Source: Alistipes dispar (GTDB lineage Bacteria > Bacteroidota > Bacteroidia > Bacteroidales > Rikenellaceae). From it: DNA of 64,000 nt. Positions 55,563 through 63,287 of this stretch are shown one piece after another. The stretch is taken from the NCBI RefSeq assembly GCF_006542685.1, contig NZ_AP019736.1:2282001-2346000 (forward strand), read 5' to 3'. The notes beneath the pieces were generated by a model, which had not been told where the DNA came from, ran no database searches, and saw only the letters and a program-made list of their open reading frames with translations. Position numbers and translations under genes: made by a program. How positions within the stretch are numbered: position 1 is the first letter of the stretch; every line of letters starts with the position of its first letter.

Positions 55563-57278
55563 ATGGTATTCGATTTCAAATCTTTATGGACGTCGTTCCG
55601 GACGGGGGCGCACGGCGTGCTGCGGCGTCATCCCGTCGAACTGTTGCTTGCGGCGGGGCTTTCCGCGGCGCTCGTACTCTGCTACGAATGCGATTGGGAG
55701 CCGGACGTGCGGCTCGCGGCCGTGGGGTGGGGAGCCGTTCTGCTGCTCGCGGTCAATCTGCTGACCGGACGGACGCCCTGGCGGAGGCTCTACTGGGTGG
55801 CGTGGGCGCCGCTCGTGCCGCTGGCCCTGTGGCCGGGATTCGGCGCGTGGCTGGAGTCGGCGCGCGGGGCGATCACCGTCGGGTTGCTCACCCCGCTGGC
55901 GCTGCTGGCCTGCCGCCGGGCCGTGGCGAACCGCCGTTTCGTCTTCGACACGGTGATTCTGCTGCGCGCCGCGCTGCTGGCGCTGCTTTTCGCCTACGTC
56001 GCGCTCGGCCTTTTCCAGGCGATTCTCTGGTCGGCGGCCTATATCTTCGGATTCGGCGGCGCCGCATGGGTCGAGCATGCGGCGGTGGACACGTGGATCG
56101 TGACCTCGACGTTCGTCGTGCCGCTGCTCTTCATGATGATGCTCGACCGCTGGGAGCGCTCCGAGGTACACGGAACGCGCATTCTCGAAGTGCTGCTCGA
56201 CTGGATCGTCTCGCCGGCGGTGCTGATCTATGCGGCGATCCTCTACCTTTATGCGTTCAAAATTCTCGTCACGTGGTCGCTGCCCGAGGGCGGAGTGGCC
56301 TATCTGGTCTTCGGATTCACGTCGGTGGCGCTGGCCGTCAAGGCTTTGCAGGAGTTGTTCGGACGGCGGATTTACGGCTGGTTCTACGACCGGTTGAGCC
56401 TCTTCGCCCTGCCCGCGGCGGTGTTGTTCTGGATCGGGACGCTGCGCCGTGTGGGCGAATACGGTCTGACGGAACCGCGCGTCTATCTCGTGGTTTGCGG
56501 CGCCGTGATGACCTTCTGCCTCGCGATCTTCCTTTCGCGCCGCACGGGACGCTACCTTTGGGTCGTGCTTTTCGCCATGCTCCTCTTCGCGGCCGTCGCC
56601 TACGTCCCTGCGCTGGAGCCCGGGCGGGTCGCCGTCCGCTCGCAGCAGGCACGCGCCGAACGTATCGCCCGGTCGCTCGACCGGCTCGACTCTGCGGGAC
56701 GTCTCGTGCTGACGCCCGTTCCGCTGGCCGACACGGTGCGCGGTGCGCGCTACCGGGAGTTGTACGAGGCGCTTGCCTATCTGTATTCGCGGGATACGCT
56801 TCGCCTTGCGGCGTTCGGCCTGAGCTCGACGGAGCGGTATGCCGAACTTTTTCCCTCGGACTTCGCCGATTACGTGCGGGGATGGACGGATCGTGTGCCG
56901 GCGGCCGGCACCGGCGGCGGCGCGACGCGCTTCTTTTACCTTCCGGACGACGCGGAGTACGCGCTCGGCGACGGCTATTCGCGTCTCTGGCTACCCTGCT
57001 ACTCCTCCTGGGCCGAGTTCGGGAACGACACGCTGCGGGTGGATGTCGGCGGCGAACGGATCCGGATCGCCGGGGCGGAGCTGCTCGCGCGCCAGCTCGC
57101 GCGGGTCGGCGTCGCCTCGTGCGAGGAGCTGCGCGACAGCCGGGAGCACATCGAGCCGCTGATGGATTACCGCGATGCGCGGTGTAGGATCATTTTCAGC
57201 GACCTTTCGCTGGAACGCACCGATTCGCTCGGCTGGCGGATCGCCGGTGCGCAACTGCGGGCCGTCATGCTGCGATGA
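55563..57278 (+). CDS. DUF4153 family membrane protein
   Basis: A 571-residue inner-membrane protein with about ten hydrophobic helices in the N-terminal two-thirds (first LLLAAGLSAALVLCYE, later VVCGAVMTFCLAIFLS, then WVVLFAMLLFAAVAYV) and a soluble C-terminal domain of about 200 residues. It matches DUF4153/DUF4173 proteins of Bacteroidota, whose function is unknown. The stop overlaps the metallopeptidase start by 4 bp. Confidence 0.85.
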   Translation: MVFDFKSLWTSFRTGAHGVLRRHPVELLLAAGLSAALVLCYECDWEPDVRLAAVGWGAVLLLAVNLLTGRTPWRRLYWVAWAPLVPLALWPGFGAWLESARGAITVGLLTPLALLACRRAVANRRFVFDTVILLRAALLALLFAYVALGLFQAILWSAAYIFGFGGAAWVEHAAVDTWIVTSTFVVPLLFMMMLDRWERSEVHGTRILEVLLDWIVSPAVLIYAAILYLYAFKILVTWSLPEGGVAYLVFGFTSVALAVKALQELFGRRIYGWFYDRLSLFALPAAVLFWIGTLRRVGEYGLTEPRVYLVVCGAVMTFCLAIFLSRRTGRYLWVVLFAMLLFAAVAYVPALEPGRVAVRSQQARAERIARSLDRLDSAGRLVLTPVPLADTVRGARYRELYEALAYLYSRDTLRLAAFGLSSTERYAELFPSDFADYVRGWTDRVPAAGTGGGATRFFYLPDDAEYALGDGYSRLWLPCYSSWAEFGNDTLRVDVGGERIRIAGAELLARQLARVGVASCEELRDSREHIEPLMDYRDARCRIIFSDLSLERTDSLGWRIAGAQLRAVMLR

Positions 57279-57838
57279 CCCATCCGGTGCTGGGCGAAAT
57301 CGAGTGCGTGCGGTCGTCGCGCGCCCGGCGGGTCTCGATCCGCGTACGCGCCTCGGGAGACGTGCGGCTCGTCTATCCCTGCGGCGTGTCGGAGATGCGG
57401 GCGCTGGCGTTCCTCGAGGAGAAGATCCCGTGGGTCGAAGCGGCCCGCGAACGGCTTTCGCACCGCAGGGCCGCTTTGCCTCCGCAGCTGCCCCCTGCGG
57501 AGGAGAAGGTCCGTGTCGAGATGCTGCGCCGCGCCGCGAAGGCCGATCTTCCGGTCCGCATCGGGCGGATCGCCGCCGAGACGGGACTGCGGTATGCGAA
57601 GCTCTCGATCCGCGCCTCGCGGACGAAGTGGGGAAGTTGTTCGGGGCGGAACCACATATCGCTCAGCCTGTTCCTTATGACCCTGCCCGAACACCTGCGC
57701 GACTATGTGATCGTGCACGAGCTCTGCCATACGGTGCATCACGACCATTCGCCGCGGTTCCACGCTCTTGTGGACCGGTTGGTCGGGGGACGCGAAAAGG
57801 CCCTCAGCCGGGAGCTGAGGGCCTATGCGATCCGGTAG
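57275..57838 (+). CDS. YgjP-like (DUF45) zinc metallopeptidase
   Basis: A 187-residue M48-like metalloprotease of the DUF45/YgjP family. The zinc site is VIVHELCHTVHHDHSPRFH (H148, E149, H152), preceded by the family block TKWGSCSGRNHISLSLFLM. There is no signal peptide, so it is cytosolic. It overlaps the DUF4153 gene by 4 bp. Its last codons (57798-57824) form a perfect hairpin that serves the opposite strand as a terminator. Confidence 0.92.
   Translation: MTHPVLGEIECVRSSRARRVSIRVRASGDVRLVYPCGVSEMRALAFLEEKIPWVEAARERLSHRRAALPPQLPPAEEKVRVEMLRRAAKADLPVRIGRIAAETGLRYAKLSIRASRTKWGSCSGRNHISLSLFLMTLPEHLRDYVIVHELCHTVHHDHSPRFHALVDRLVGGREKALSRELRAYAIR
57798..57824 (-). terminator. Terminator of the glycerol-3-phosphate dehydrogenase gene, inside the YgjP-like CDS
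   Basis: A perfect 11-bp stem (57798-57808 with 57814-57824) and a 5-nt loop lies 45 nt downstream of the stop at 57869 on the minus strand, with CCTTTTCGCG beyond it. It overlaps codons of the convergent gene. Confidence 0.6.
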
Positions 57839-57868
57839 GCGGCGGGGCGGCGTCCGGTTCAGGCGCCG

Positions 57869-59437
57869 TTATTCTTCGAAGATATAGTTTTGGGCCAGCG
57901 CGGTGAAGTCCGCCACCTGGCGGTCGATCCACGCCCGGTCGCGGCCCAGCTCGCGGGCCATCGTCTCCGCCACCTTCGGGGCGGCGGCCGTCGCTTCGCG
58001 GGCGTCCACGAACAGCAGCCGCACGCGGCGCGCCAGCACGTCCTCGACCGTGAGGGCCATCTCCTCGCGCACGGCCCAGACGACCTCGGCCAGCGTGTAG
58101 CCGAATTTCGGCGAGAGCCGTTCGCCCAATGCCGGGTCGGAGGCGATGAGGGCGCGGATGCGCTCCTCGTCCGAGCCGTAAACGTAGAGGTGGTTGCTCA
58201 GGTCGGGATCGGGGCGGTAGCCGTGAATCCGGAGTTTCCGGGTGACGCATTTGCGGCGGGGCAGCCCGGCCTCCGCGATGGCCCGGTCCACGGTGTCTTC
58301 GGCCATGAGGCGGTAGGAGGTCCACTTGCCGCCGGTGATCGTCACCAGCCCGTTGTCCGATACGATGACCTTGTGGCTGCGCGACAGCTCCTTGGTGCTC
58401 TTGCCCTCCTTTTTGGGTGCTGCCAGCGGCCGCTGGCCCGCGAAGACGGAGAGTATGTCGCGGTAGGTCGGGGCGGGGTTCATGTAGAGTCCCGCCGTGG
58501 AGAGGATGAAGTCGATCTCCTCCCGGAGCGGCCGGGGCTCCTCCTCGGCTTTCGGGCGGACGATGTCGGTCGTGCCGACGACGACCTTGTCGTGCCACGG
58601 CACGGCGAACAGCACGCGCCCGTCGGAGGTCTTGGGGACCATGATGGCGTAATCGCTCCGGAGGAATTTCCGGTCCAGCACGAGGTGCACGCCCTGGCTC
58701 GGCGTCACCATCGGGCTGTGGTCGGGGCAGTCCATGTGCATTATGTCGTCCACGAAACACCCGGCGGCATTCACCACGCTGCGGGCCTTCACCTCGCGGC
58801 TCTCGCCCGTGAGGTTGTCGGTGAAGCGGACACCCGCCACGCGGCCTGCGTCATCGTGCAGAATCCCCGTCACGGTGGCCTGGTTGAGGACCGTGCCGCC
58901 ATGTTCGACGCAGGTTTGTGCGAGGTTTACGGCCATGCGCGAGTCGTCGAACTGCCCGTCGTGGTAGACCACGCCGCCCTTCAGCCCCTTCTCCACCGAC
59001 GTGGGAAGGTATTTCCGCACCTTCTTCGCCGAGATGAATTTCGAACGTCCGTAACCGAAACCGAACGAAAGCAGGTCGTAGAACGCGAGTCCGCAGAAGT
59101 AGAGCACGTTGTTCCAATGGCTGTAATTCGAGATGACGAATGCCTGGTCCTTGACCAGATGCGGTGCGTTGGCCTTCATGCGGCCGCGCTCGCGCAACGC
59201 CTCGAGCACGAGCAGCACGTCGCCCTTCTGGAGGTAGCGCACGCCGCCGTGCACGAGTTTGGTCGAACGGCTCGAAGTGCACTTGGCGAAGTCGCTCTTT
59301 TCGAGGCACGCGACGCTCAGGCCGCGTGTCGCGGCGTCCACCGCCACGCCCAGTCCCGTCGCGCCGCCGCCTACGACGACCATGTCCCATATCTTGTCTC
59401 TGTCGGAGAATTTTCCGATTTGCGAAGCTCTTTCCAT
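57869..59437 (-). CDS. glpD: Glycerol-3-phosphate dehydrogenase/oxidase
   Basis: FAD enzyme oxidising glycerol-3-phosphate to dihydroxyacetone phosphate at the membrane. The 522-residue protein has the FAD-binding VVVGGGATGLGVAVDAATRG (residues 20-39), LVHGGVRYL, TPSQGVHLVL, FAVPWHDKVVVGTTD, ITGGKWTSYRLMAEDTVD and the C-terminal helical domain of GlpA/GlpD. The single-subunit length points to GlpD. The symbol is by family, not from a unique motif. A GlpR-like gene is divergent, and glpQ-like and galK genes lie nearby. A candidate operator overlaps its promoter. Confidence 0.94.
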   Translation of the reverse strand: MERASQIGKFSDRDKIWDMVVVGGGATGLGVAVDAATRGLSVACLEKSDFAKCTSSRSTKLVHGGVRYLQKGDVLLVLEALRERGRMKANAPHLVKDQAFVISNYSHWNNVLYFCGLAFYDLLSFGFGYGRSKFISAKKVRKYLPTSVEKGLKGGVVYHDGQFDDSRMAVNLAQTCVEHGGTVLNQATVTGILHDDAGRVAGVRFTDNLTGESREVKARSVVNAAGCFVDDIMHMDCPDHSPMVTPSQGVHLVLDRKFLRSDYAIMVPKTSDGRVLFAVPWHDKVVVGTTDIVRPKAEEEPRPLREEIDFILSTAGLYMNPAPTYRDILSVFAGQRPLAAPKKEGKSTKELSRSHKVIVSDNGLVTITGGKWTSYRLMAEDTVDRAIAEAGLPRRKCVTRKLRIHGYRPDPDLSNHLYVYGSDEERIRALIASDPALGERLSPKFGYTLAEVVWAVREEMALTVEDVLARRVRLLFVDAREATAAAPKVAETMARELGRDRAWIDRQVADFTALAQNYIFEE

Positions 59438-59472
59438 ACGTCAGTCTGAAGTGATTCGATTTTGTTTCGGTG

Positions 59473-59503
59473 CAAAGGTATGAATGTTTTGTTATATTTC
59501 AAA
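59473..59503 (-). promoter_or_regulatory. Promoter of glpD
   Basis: On the minus strand, TTTG (CAAA at 59500-59503) and TACCTTTG (59473-59480) with a 19-bp spacer. The start codon at 59437 is about 35 bp downstream. Confidence 0.7.
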
Positions 59504-59525
59504 ATGAAATCGAATATATTTTGAA
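59498..59525. promoter_or_regulatory. Candidate GlpR operator
   Basis: A perfect 8-bp inverted repeat, TTCAAAAT (59498-59505) and ATTTTGAA (59518-59525), with a 12-nt spacer. The left arm covers the -33 element of glpD. A DeoR-type repressor gene is the divergent neighbour, so repression of glpD is likely. Confidence 0.5.
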
Positions 59526-59604
59526 TTATTGCGAATTCGGTTGCGGATCGTCTTGAAGCGGATTTTTATTCCGAAAAAATCTGCCGATTCCGGATTATTT
59601 TTCG

Positions 59605-59612
59605 TATATTGC
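59605..59612 (+). promoter_or_regulatory. -7-like box of the GlpR-like gene
   Basis: TATATTGC, two mismatches to TAnnTTTG, about 33 bp before the ATG at 59645. Confidence 0.35.
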
Positions 59613-59644
59613 ATTCTATAAACAACAAAACGGGTTATCGGAAT

Positions 59645-60439
59645 ATGAACAAATCAGGTGAAGAAAACAATTTGAGCCTGCCGGAACGGCACGGCAGGAT
59701 ACTCGCCCTGTTGCAGCAATACGGTTCGATCTCGGTCACGCAGCTTTCCGAGCGTTTCCGGGTTTCGGAGGTGACCATCCGCAAGGACCTTTCCTTCCTC
59801 GAGCAGCAGAAGAAACTCTACCGGACGCACGGAAGCGCCATCCTGATCAGTCCCTATATCAGCGACCGGCACGTGAACGAGAAAGAGAAGAAGAACGTGG
59901 CGGAGAAGCAGGCGCTCGGGGCCGCGGCCGCGGCGCTCCTCGCGCAGGACGACTCGATCATCATCGCGTCGGGAACGACGATGGCCTTTCTGGCCCGTGA
60001 GATCAAGCCCCAGGGACGGCTGACGGTCATCACGGCGTCGGTTCCCGTGACGCAGATCCTTTCGCAGGATCCCGACGTGGACGTCATCCAGTTGGGCGGC
60101 ATCACCCGTAGCAGCTCGGTTTCGGTCGTGGGACCCTTCGCCGAACAGATGCTGCGCAGCTTCAACTGCAGCAAGCTCTTCATCGGCGTGGACGGCATCG
60201 ACCCCGATTTCGGACTGACGACGACCAACATGCTCGAGGCCTCGCTCAACCGGGCGATGATCGACGCGGCGCAGAAGGTGGTGGTGCTGGCCGACAGTTC
60301 GAAGTTCGGCCGCCGGGGCTTCAGCAAGATCTGCGACCTGGAGTCCGTGGACCGGATCATCACCGACAACCGGGTGCAGCCGCTCTACCTCGACCGGCTG
60401 CGCGAGCGGGGGATCGAGGTGACGGTGGTGGAGGTCTGA
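59645..60439 (+). CDS. DeoR/GlpR-family transcriptional repressor
   Basis: A 264-residue regulator. The N-terminal winged helix (residues 10-65) has ISVTQLSERFRVSEVTIRKDL and ELEQQKKLYRTHGSAI-like sequence. The C-terminal DeoR sensor domain, with a ribose-5-phosphate-isomerase-like fold, has DDSIIIASGTTMAFLAREI, VIQLGGI, FIGVDGIDPDFGLTT and VLADSSKFGRRGF. It probably senses glycerol-3-phosphate because it is divergent from glpD, but the ligand is inferred. The ATG at 59645 is preferred over the open frame from 59609. Confidence 0.9.
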   Translation: MNKSGEENNLSLPERHGRILALLQQYGSISVTQLSERFRVSEVTIRKDLSFLEQQKKLYRTHGSAILISPYISDRHVNEKEKKNVAEKQALGAAAAALLAQDDSIIIASGTTMAFLAREIKPQGRLTVITASVPVTQILSQDPDVDVIQLGGITRSSSVSVVGPFAEQMLRSFNCSKLFIGVDGIDPDFGLTTTNMLEASLNRAMIDAAQKVVVLADSSKFGRRGFSKICDLESVDRIITDNRVQPLYLDRLRERGIEVTVVEV

Positions 60440-60503
60440 GGTCCCGGCGCGGGACGTCGCGGTTCTGTTCGCGGGGATACGCACCTCCGGGCGGACGGGA
60501 ATG

Positions 60504-60538
60504 CGGAACGGGCGGCAGAAGCTCTGCCGCCCGTTCCG
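60504..60538. terminator. Bidirectional terminator
   Basis: A perfect 16-bp stem (60504-60519 with 60523-60538) and a 3-nt loop between the convergent repressor and glycerophosphodiesterase genes. The flanks have few T residues. Confidence 0.7.
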
Positions 60539-60557
60539 TGTCGTCATTCCGGGAATC

Positions 60558-61322
60558 CTACTCCCTCAGCAGGGCTTGCAGGCGTTCGGGATAGTCGGTG
60601 GTGATGTAGTCCACGCCCTGCGCGATGAAATAGCGCATCTCCTCCTCCGAATTCACCGTCCAGACATTGACTTCGAGTCCCGCCCGGTGAGCCTGCTCGA
60701 TCCATTCGGGGTGCTGGCGCAGCACGCCCGCCGAGTAGTCGAGACCCGTCAGGGCCACGCGGCGGAGGCTTTCGGGCGAGAGATCGCCGGCCAGGTAGTA
60801 AACATTGGCTTCGGGCAGCCGCTTCCGGTACTCCAGACAGGCGTTCAGCGAGAAGGAGATGAAGTCCGTCCGCTCCGTAAGGCCGTGTCTTTCCAGCGCG
60901 CGGACGATCTTTTCCACCGCGATGTCCTCCCGGCGGTAGGGGACGAGCGTCTTCGTCTCCAGGACGAGCCGGGTGGCGGGACGGGCCGCCACCGTCTCGA
61001 GGTACTCGTCGAGCGTGGGCAGGTTCTCGCCGTTGGGCAGCACGATCCGCGTGATGTCCCGGGCCCGGGCGCGTGCCATGTCTATGTCGGTTCCCTTGTA
61101 AACCTGGTCGTGATTGACCACCAGTTTGTCGTCTCCCGTCAGCCAGACGTCCATTTCCGAGCCGTAAACGCCGATCGAGTCGGCCTTGGCGAACGAGGCG
61201 AGGGAGTTCTGGGCCGATCCGGGAGCGGTCCAGTAGCCGCGGTGGGCGATTACTTTGGGTTGTCCGTGCAGGGCTCCTCCGGCCGACAGCAGGGCGACGG
61301 AGAGCAGAATCTTTCGGATCAT
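60558..61322 (-). CDS. Glycerophosphodiester phosphodiesterase, exported
   Basis: Cleaves glycerophosphodiesters to glycerol-3-phosphate and an alcohol. The 254-residue protein has a signal peptide (residues 1-20, ending ALHGQP) and the GDPD core KVIAHRGYW, APGSAQNSLASFAKA, YGSEMDVWLTGDDKLVVNHD and, late, GVDYITTDYPERLQ. It would supply glycerol-3-phosphate to the neighbouring dehydrogenase. The ATG at 61322 gives the signal peptide; a -7 box lies at 61367-61374. GlpQ is a plausible name, but the sequence does not fix one. Confidence 0.92.
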   Translation of the reverse strand: MIRKILLSVALLSAGGALHGQPKVIAHRGYWTAPGSAQNSLASFAKADSIGVYGSEMDVWLTGDDKLVVNHDQVYKGTDIDMARARARDITRIVLPNGENLPTLDEYLETVAARPATRLVLETKTLVPYRREDIAVEKIVRALERHGLTERTDFISFSLNACLEYRKRLPEANVYYLAGDLSPESLRRVALTGLDYSAGVLRQHPEWIEQAHRAGLEVNVWTVNSEEEMRYFIAQGVDYITTDYPERLQALLRE

Positions 61323-61366
61323 ATCGTTCGGTTTTCGGGTTGTGCGCTTGTGAAACGAAACTGTCG

Positions 61367-61374
61367 CAAAGATA
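61367..61374 (-). promoter_or_regulatory. -7 box of the glycerophosphodiesterase gene
   Basis: TATCTTTG on the minus strand, about 45 bp upstream of the start at 61322. The gap to galK also holds its -7 box at 61511-61518. Confidence 0.6.
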
Positions 61375-61510
61375 GGGAAAAATCCCGGACCGGCAATCGG
61401 TTGTCGGTGAATTGCCGTACTTGCGGGCGGTCTTTCCGCACGTTTCGCGGTTTTGAACCGGAACGATGCCGTTTTTGGAGGAAAAATTCGGAAAAGCCCG
61501 GATTTTTTCC

Positions 61511-61518
61511 TATCTTCG
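61511..61518 (+). promoter_or_regulatory. -7 box of galK
   Basis: TATCTTCG, one mismatch to TAnnTTTG, 36 bp before the ATG at 61555. Confidence 0.5.
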
Positions 61519-61554
61519 TATGATCGGTTGCGATCCATAACCTACAAACCTGCT

Positions 61555-62694
61555 ATGAAAGAGATGAAAGAGAAAGTCAGCAAGAAATTCGAAGAGCTTT
61601 ACGGTGCGGGCGCCGTGCTGTTCGCCTCGCCGGGGCGTATCAACCTGATCGGCGAACATACCGACTACAACGGAGGTTTCGTCTTCCCCGGAGCCGTGGA
61701 CAAGGGCATCGTGGCGGCCATCCGGCTCAACGGTACGGATCGTGTGCGCGCCTATGCGTTCGATCTGGGCGAATCGTCGGAGTTCGGCCTCGAGGAGGCG
61801 GACAAGCCTGCCGAGAGCTGGGCGCGGTATATTTTCGGCGTCTGCCGCGAGATCCGCAAGCGCGGCGGGACGATCGGCGGTTTCGACACGGTTTTCGCGG
61901 GCGACGTGCCGCTGGGAGCGGGCATGTCCTCGTCGGCGGCGCTGGAATCGACCTACGCCTTCGCGCTGAACGACCTCTGCGGCTGCGGCATCGACAAGTT
62001 CGAGCTGGCGAAGATCGGCCAGGCCACCGAGCACAACTACTGCGGCGTGAACTGCGGCATCATGGACCAGTTCGCCTCGGTGTTCGGCAAGAAGGGCAAC
62101 CTGATCCGGCTGGACTGCCGCTCGCTGGAGTACGCCTACTTCCCGTTCGATCCGAAGGGCTACAGGCTGGTGCTCGTCGATTCGCGCGTGAAGCACGAGC
62201 TGGTGGGTTCGCCCTACAACGACCGCCGCGCCTCGTGCGAGCGTGTGGCGAAGGTGCTCGGGCAGGAGTTCCTGCGCGGAGCTACGATGGAGCAGCTCGA
62301 TGCCGTCAGGGACCGGATCTCGGAGGAGGACTACAAACGGGCCCGTTATGTCATCGGCGAGGAGAAACGGGTGCTCGACGTCTGCGAGGCTTTGGAGAAG
62401 GGCGACTACGAGACGGTCGGCGCGCGCATGTATGAGACGCACTGGGGCATGTCGAAGGATTACGAGGTGTCGTGCGAGGAGCTGGATTTTCTGGCGACGC
62501 TCGCCGGGGAGTGCGGTGTGACCGGGGCGCGCATCATGGGCGGCGGTTTCGGCGGCTGCACGATCAATCTGGTCAGGGACGAGCTGTACGATCGTTTCAT
62601 CGCCACGGCGAAGGAGAAGTTCAACGCCAGATACGGCCACGAGCCGAAGATTTACGACGTGGTGATCTCCGACGGTTCGCGGCGGCTGGAGTGA
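61555..62694 (+). CDS. galK: Galactokinase
   Basis: Phosphorylates galactose to galactose-1-phosphate in the Leloir pathway. The 379-residue GHMP kinase has the galactokinase signature GRINLIGEHTDYNGGFVFP near residues 25-43, the ATP loop LGAGMSSSAALE, NCGIMDQFASVFG and GGGFGGCTINLV near the C-terminus. The start at 61555 (MKEMKEKVSKKFEEL) is preferred over the open frame from 61453. galT and galE are not in the window. Confidence 0.95.
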   Translation: MKEMKEKVSKKFEELYGAGAVLFASPGRINLIGEHTDYNGGFVFPGAVDKGIVAAIRLNGTDRVRAYAFDLGESSEFGLEEADKPAESWARYIFGVCREIRKRGGTIGGFDTVFAGDVPLGAGMSSSAALESTYAFALNDLCGCGIDKFELAKIGQATEHNYCGVNCGIMDQFASVFGKKGNLIRLDCRSLEYAYFPFDPKGYRLVLVDSRVKHELVGSPYNDRRASCERVAKVLGQEFLRGATMEQLDAVRDRISEEDYKRARYVIGEEKRVLDVCEALEKGDYETVGARMYETHWGMSKDYEVSCEELDFLATLAGECGVTGARIMGGGFGGCTINLVRDELYDRFIATAKEKFNARYGHEPKIYDVVISDGSRRLE

Positions 62695-62712
62695 TCCGCA
62701 GCGGCTGCATGG

Positions 62713-62756
62713 AAAAAGAGGCTGACTAACGGTTGAAGTTAGTCAGCCTCTTTTTT
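62713..62756. terminator. Bidirectional intrinsic terminator
   Basis: A perfect 18-bp stem (62713-62730 with 62738-62755) with a 7-nt loop, A-rich on the left and T-rich on the right, between the convergent galK and GNAT genes. Confidence 0.85.
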
Positions 62757-63287
62757 CTATTCCAGAATCTTTTGCATCAGCATTTCGTCGCGGTAGCCTT
62801 CCGGCGTCCACAGCCATTGGCGTTTGATGCCTGCGGGGACGAATCCCGTGCGGCGGAACAGTCCGAGACTGGCCGCATTGTCCGTTCCCACGTTGCACCA
62901 CAACTGGTGCAGCCGCAGCCGTTCGCGGGCGTATCCGCAGAGCGTCTCCACCGCGTCGGAGGCATACCCGCGGCCGCGGTCGTCCGCGTCGTGGATCAGG
63001 ATTCCGAGACCGGCGCGCCGGTTGAGGGGATCGAACTCGAAGAGGTCCGCAATGCCTACGGGGCGCGCTTCGGCGCGCGTCTCGACGATCAGCCGCAACT
63101 GACCCGTGCGGAAGAGGTCGCCGCCCTGCAACTGCGCCGCGATGAACCGCTCCATCTGGGCCCGCGAGAAGGGCTCGGTCGTGCCGCTCACGCTCCACAC
63201 GGAGGTGTCGTTCTCCCATGCGTAGAGCAGCTCCGCGTCCTCCGGTTCCACGGCCCGGAGCCGGACGATGCGGCCTTCGAGGTTCAT
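62757..63287 (-). CDS. GNAT family N-acetyltransferase
   Basis: A 176-residue acetyltransferase, probably of the RimJ/RimL or spermidine type. The acetyl-CoA site is seen in HDADDRGRGYASDAVETLCGYA, followed by VGTDNAASLGLFRRTGFVPAG. The N-terminus MNLEGRIVRLRAVEPEDAELLY is typical. The ATG overlaps the stop codon of the ROK gene by 1 nt (TGATG), so the two are coupled. Substrate unknown. Confidence 0.92.
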   Translation of the reverse strand: MNLEGRIVRLRAVEPEDAELLYAWENDTSVWSVSGTTEPFSRAQMERFIAAQLQGGDLFRTGQLRLIVETRAEARPVGIADLFEFDPLNRRAGLGILIHDADDRGRGYASDAVETLCGYARERLRLHQLWCNVGTDNAASLGLFRRTGFVPAGIKRQWLWTPEGYRDEMLMQKILE

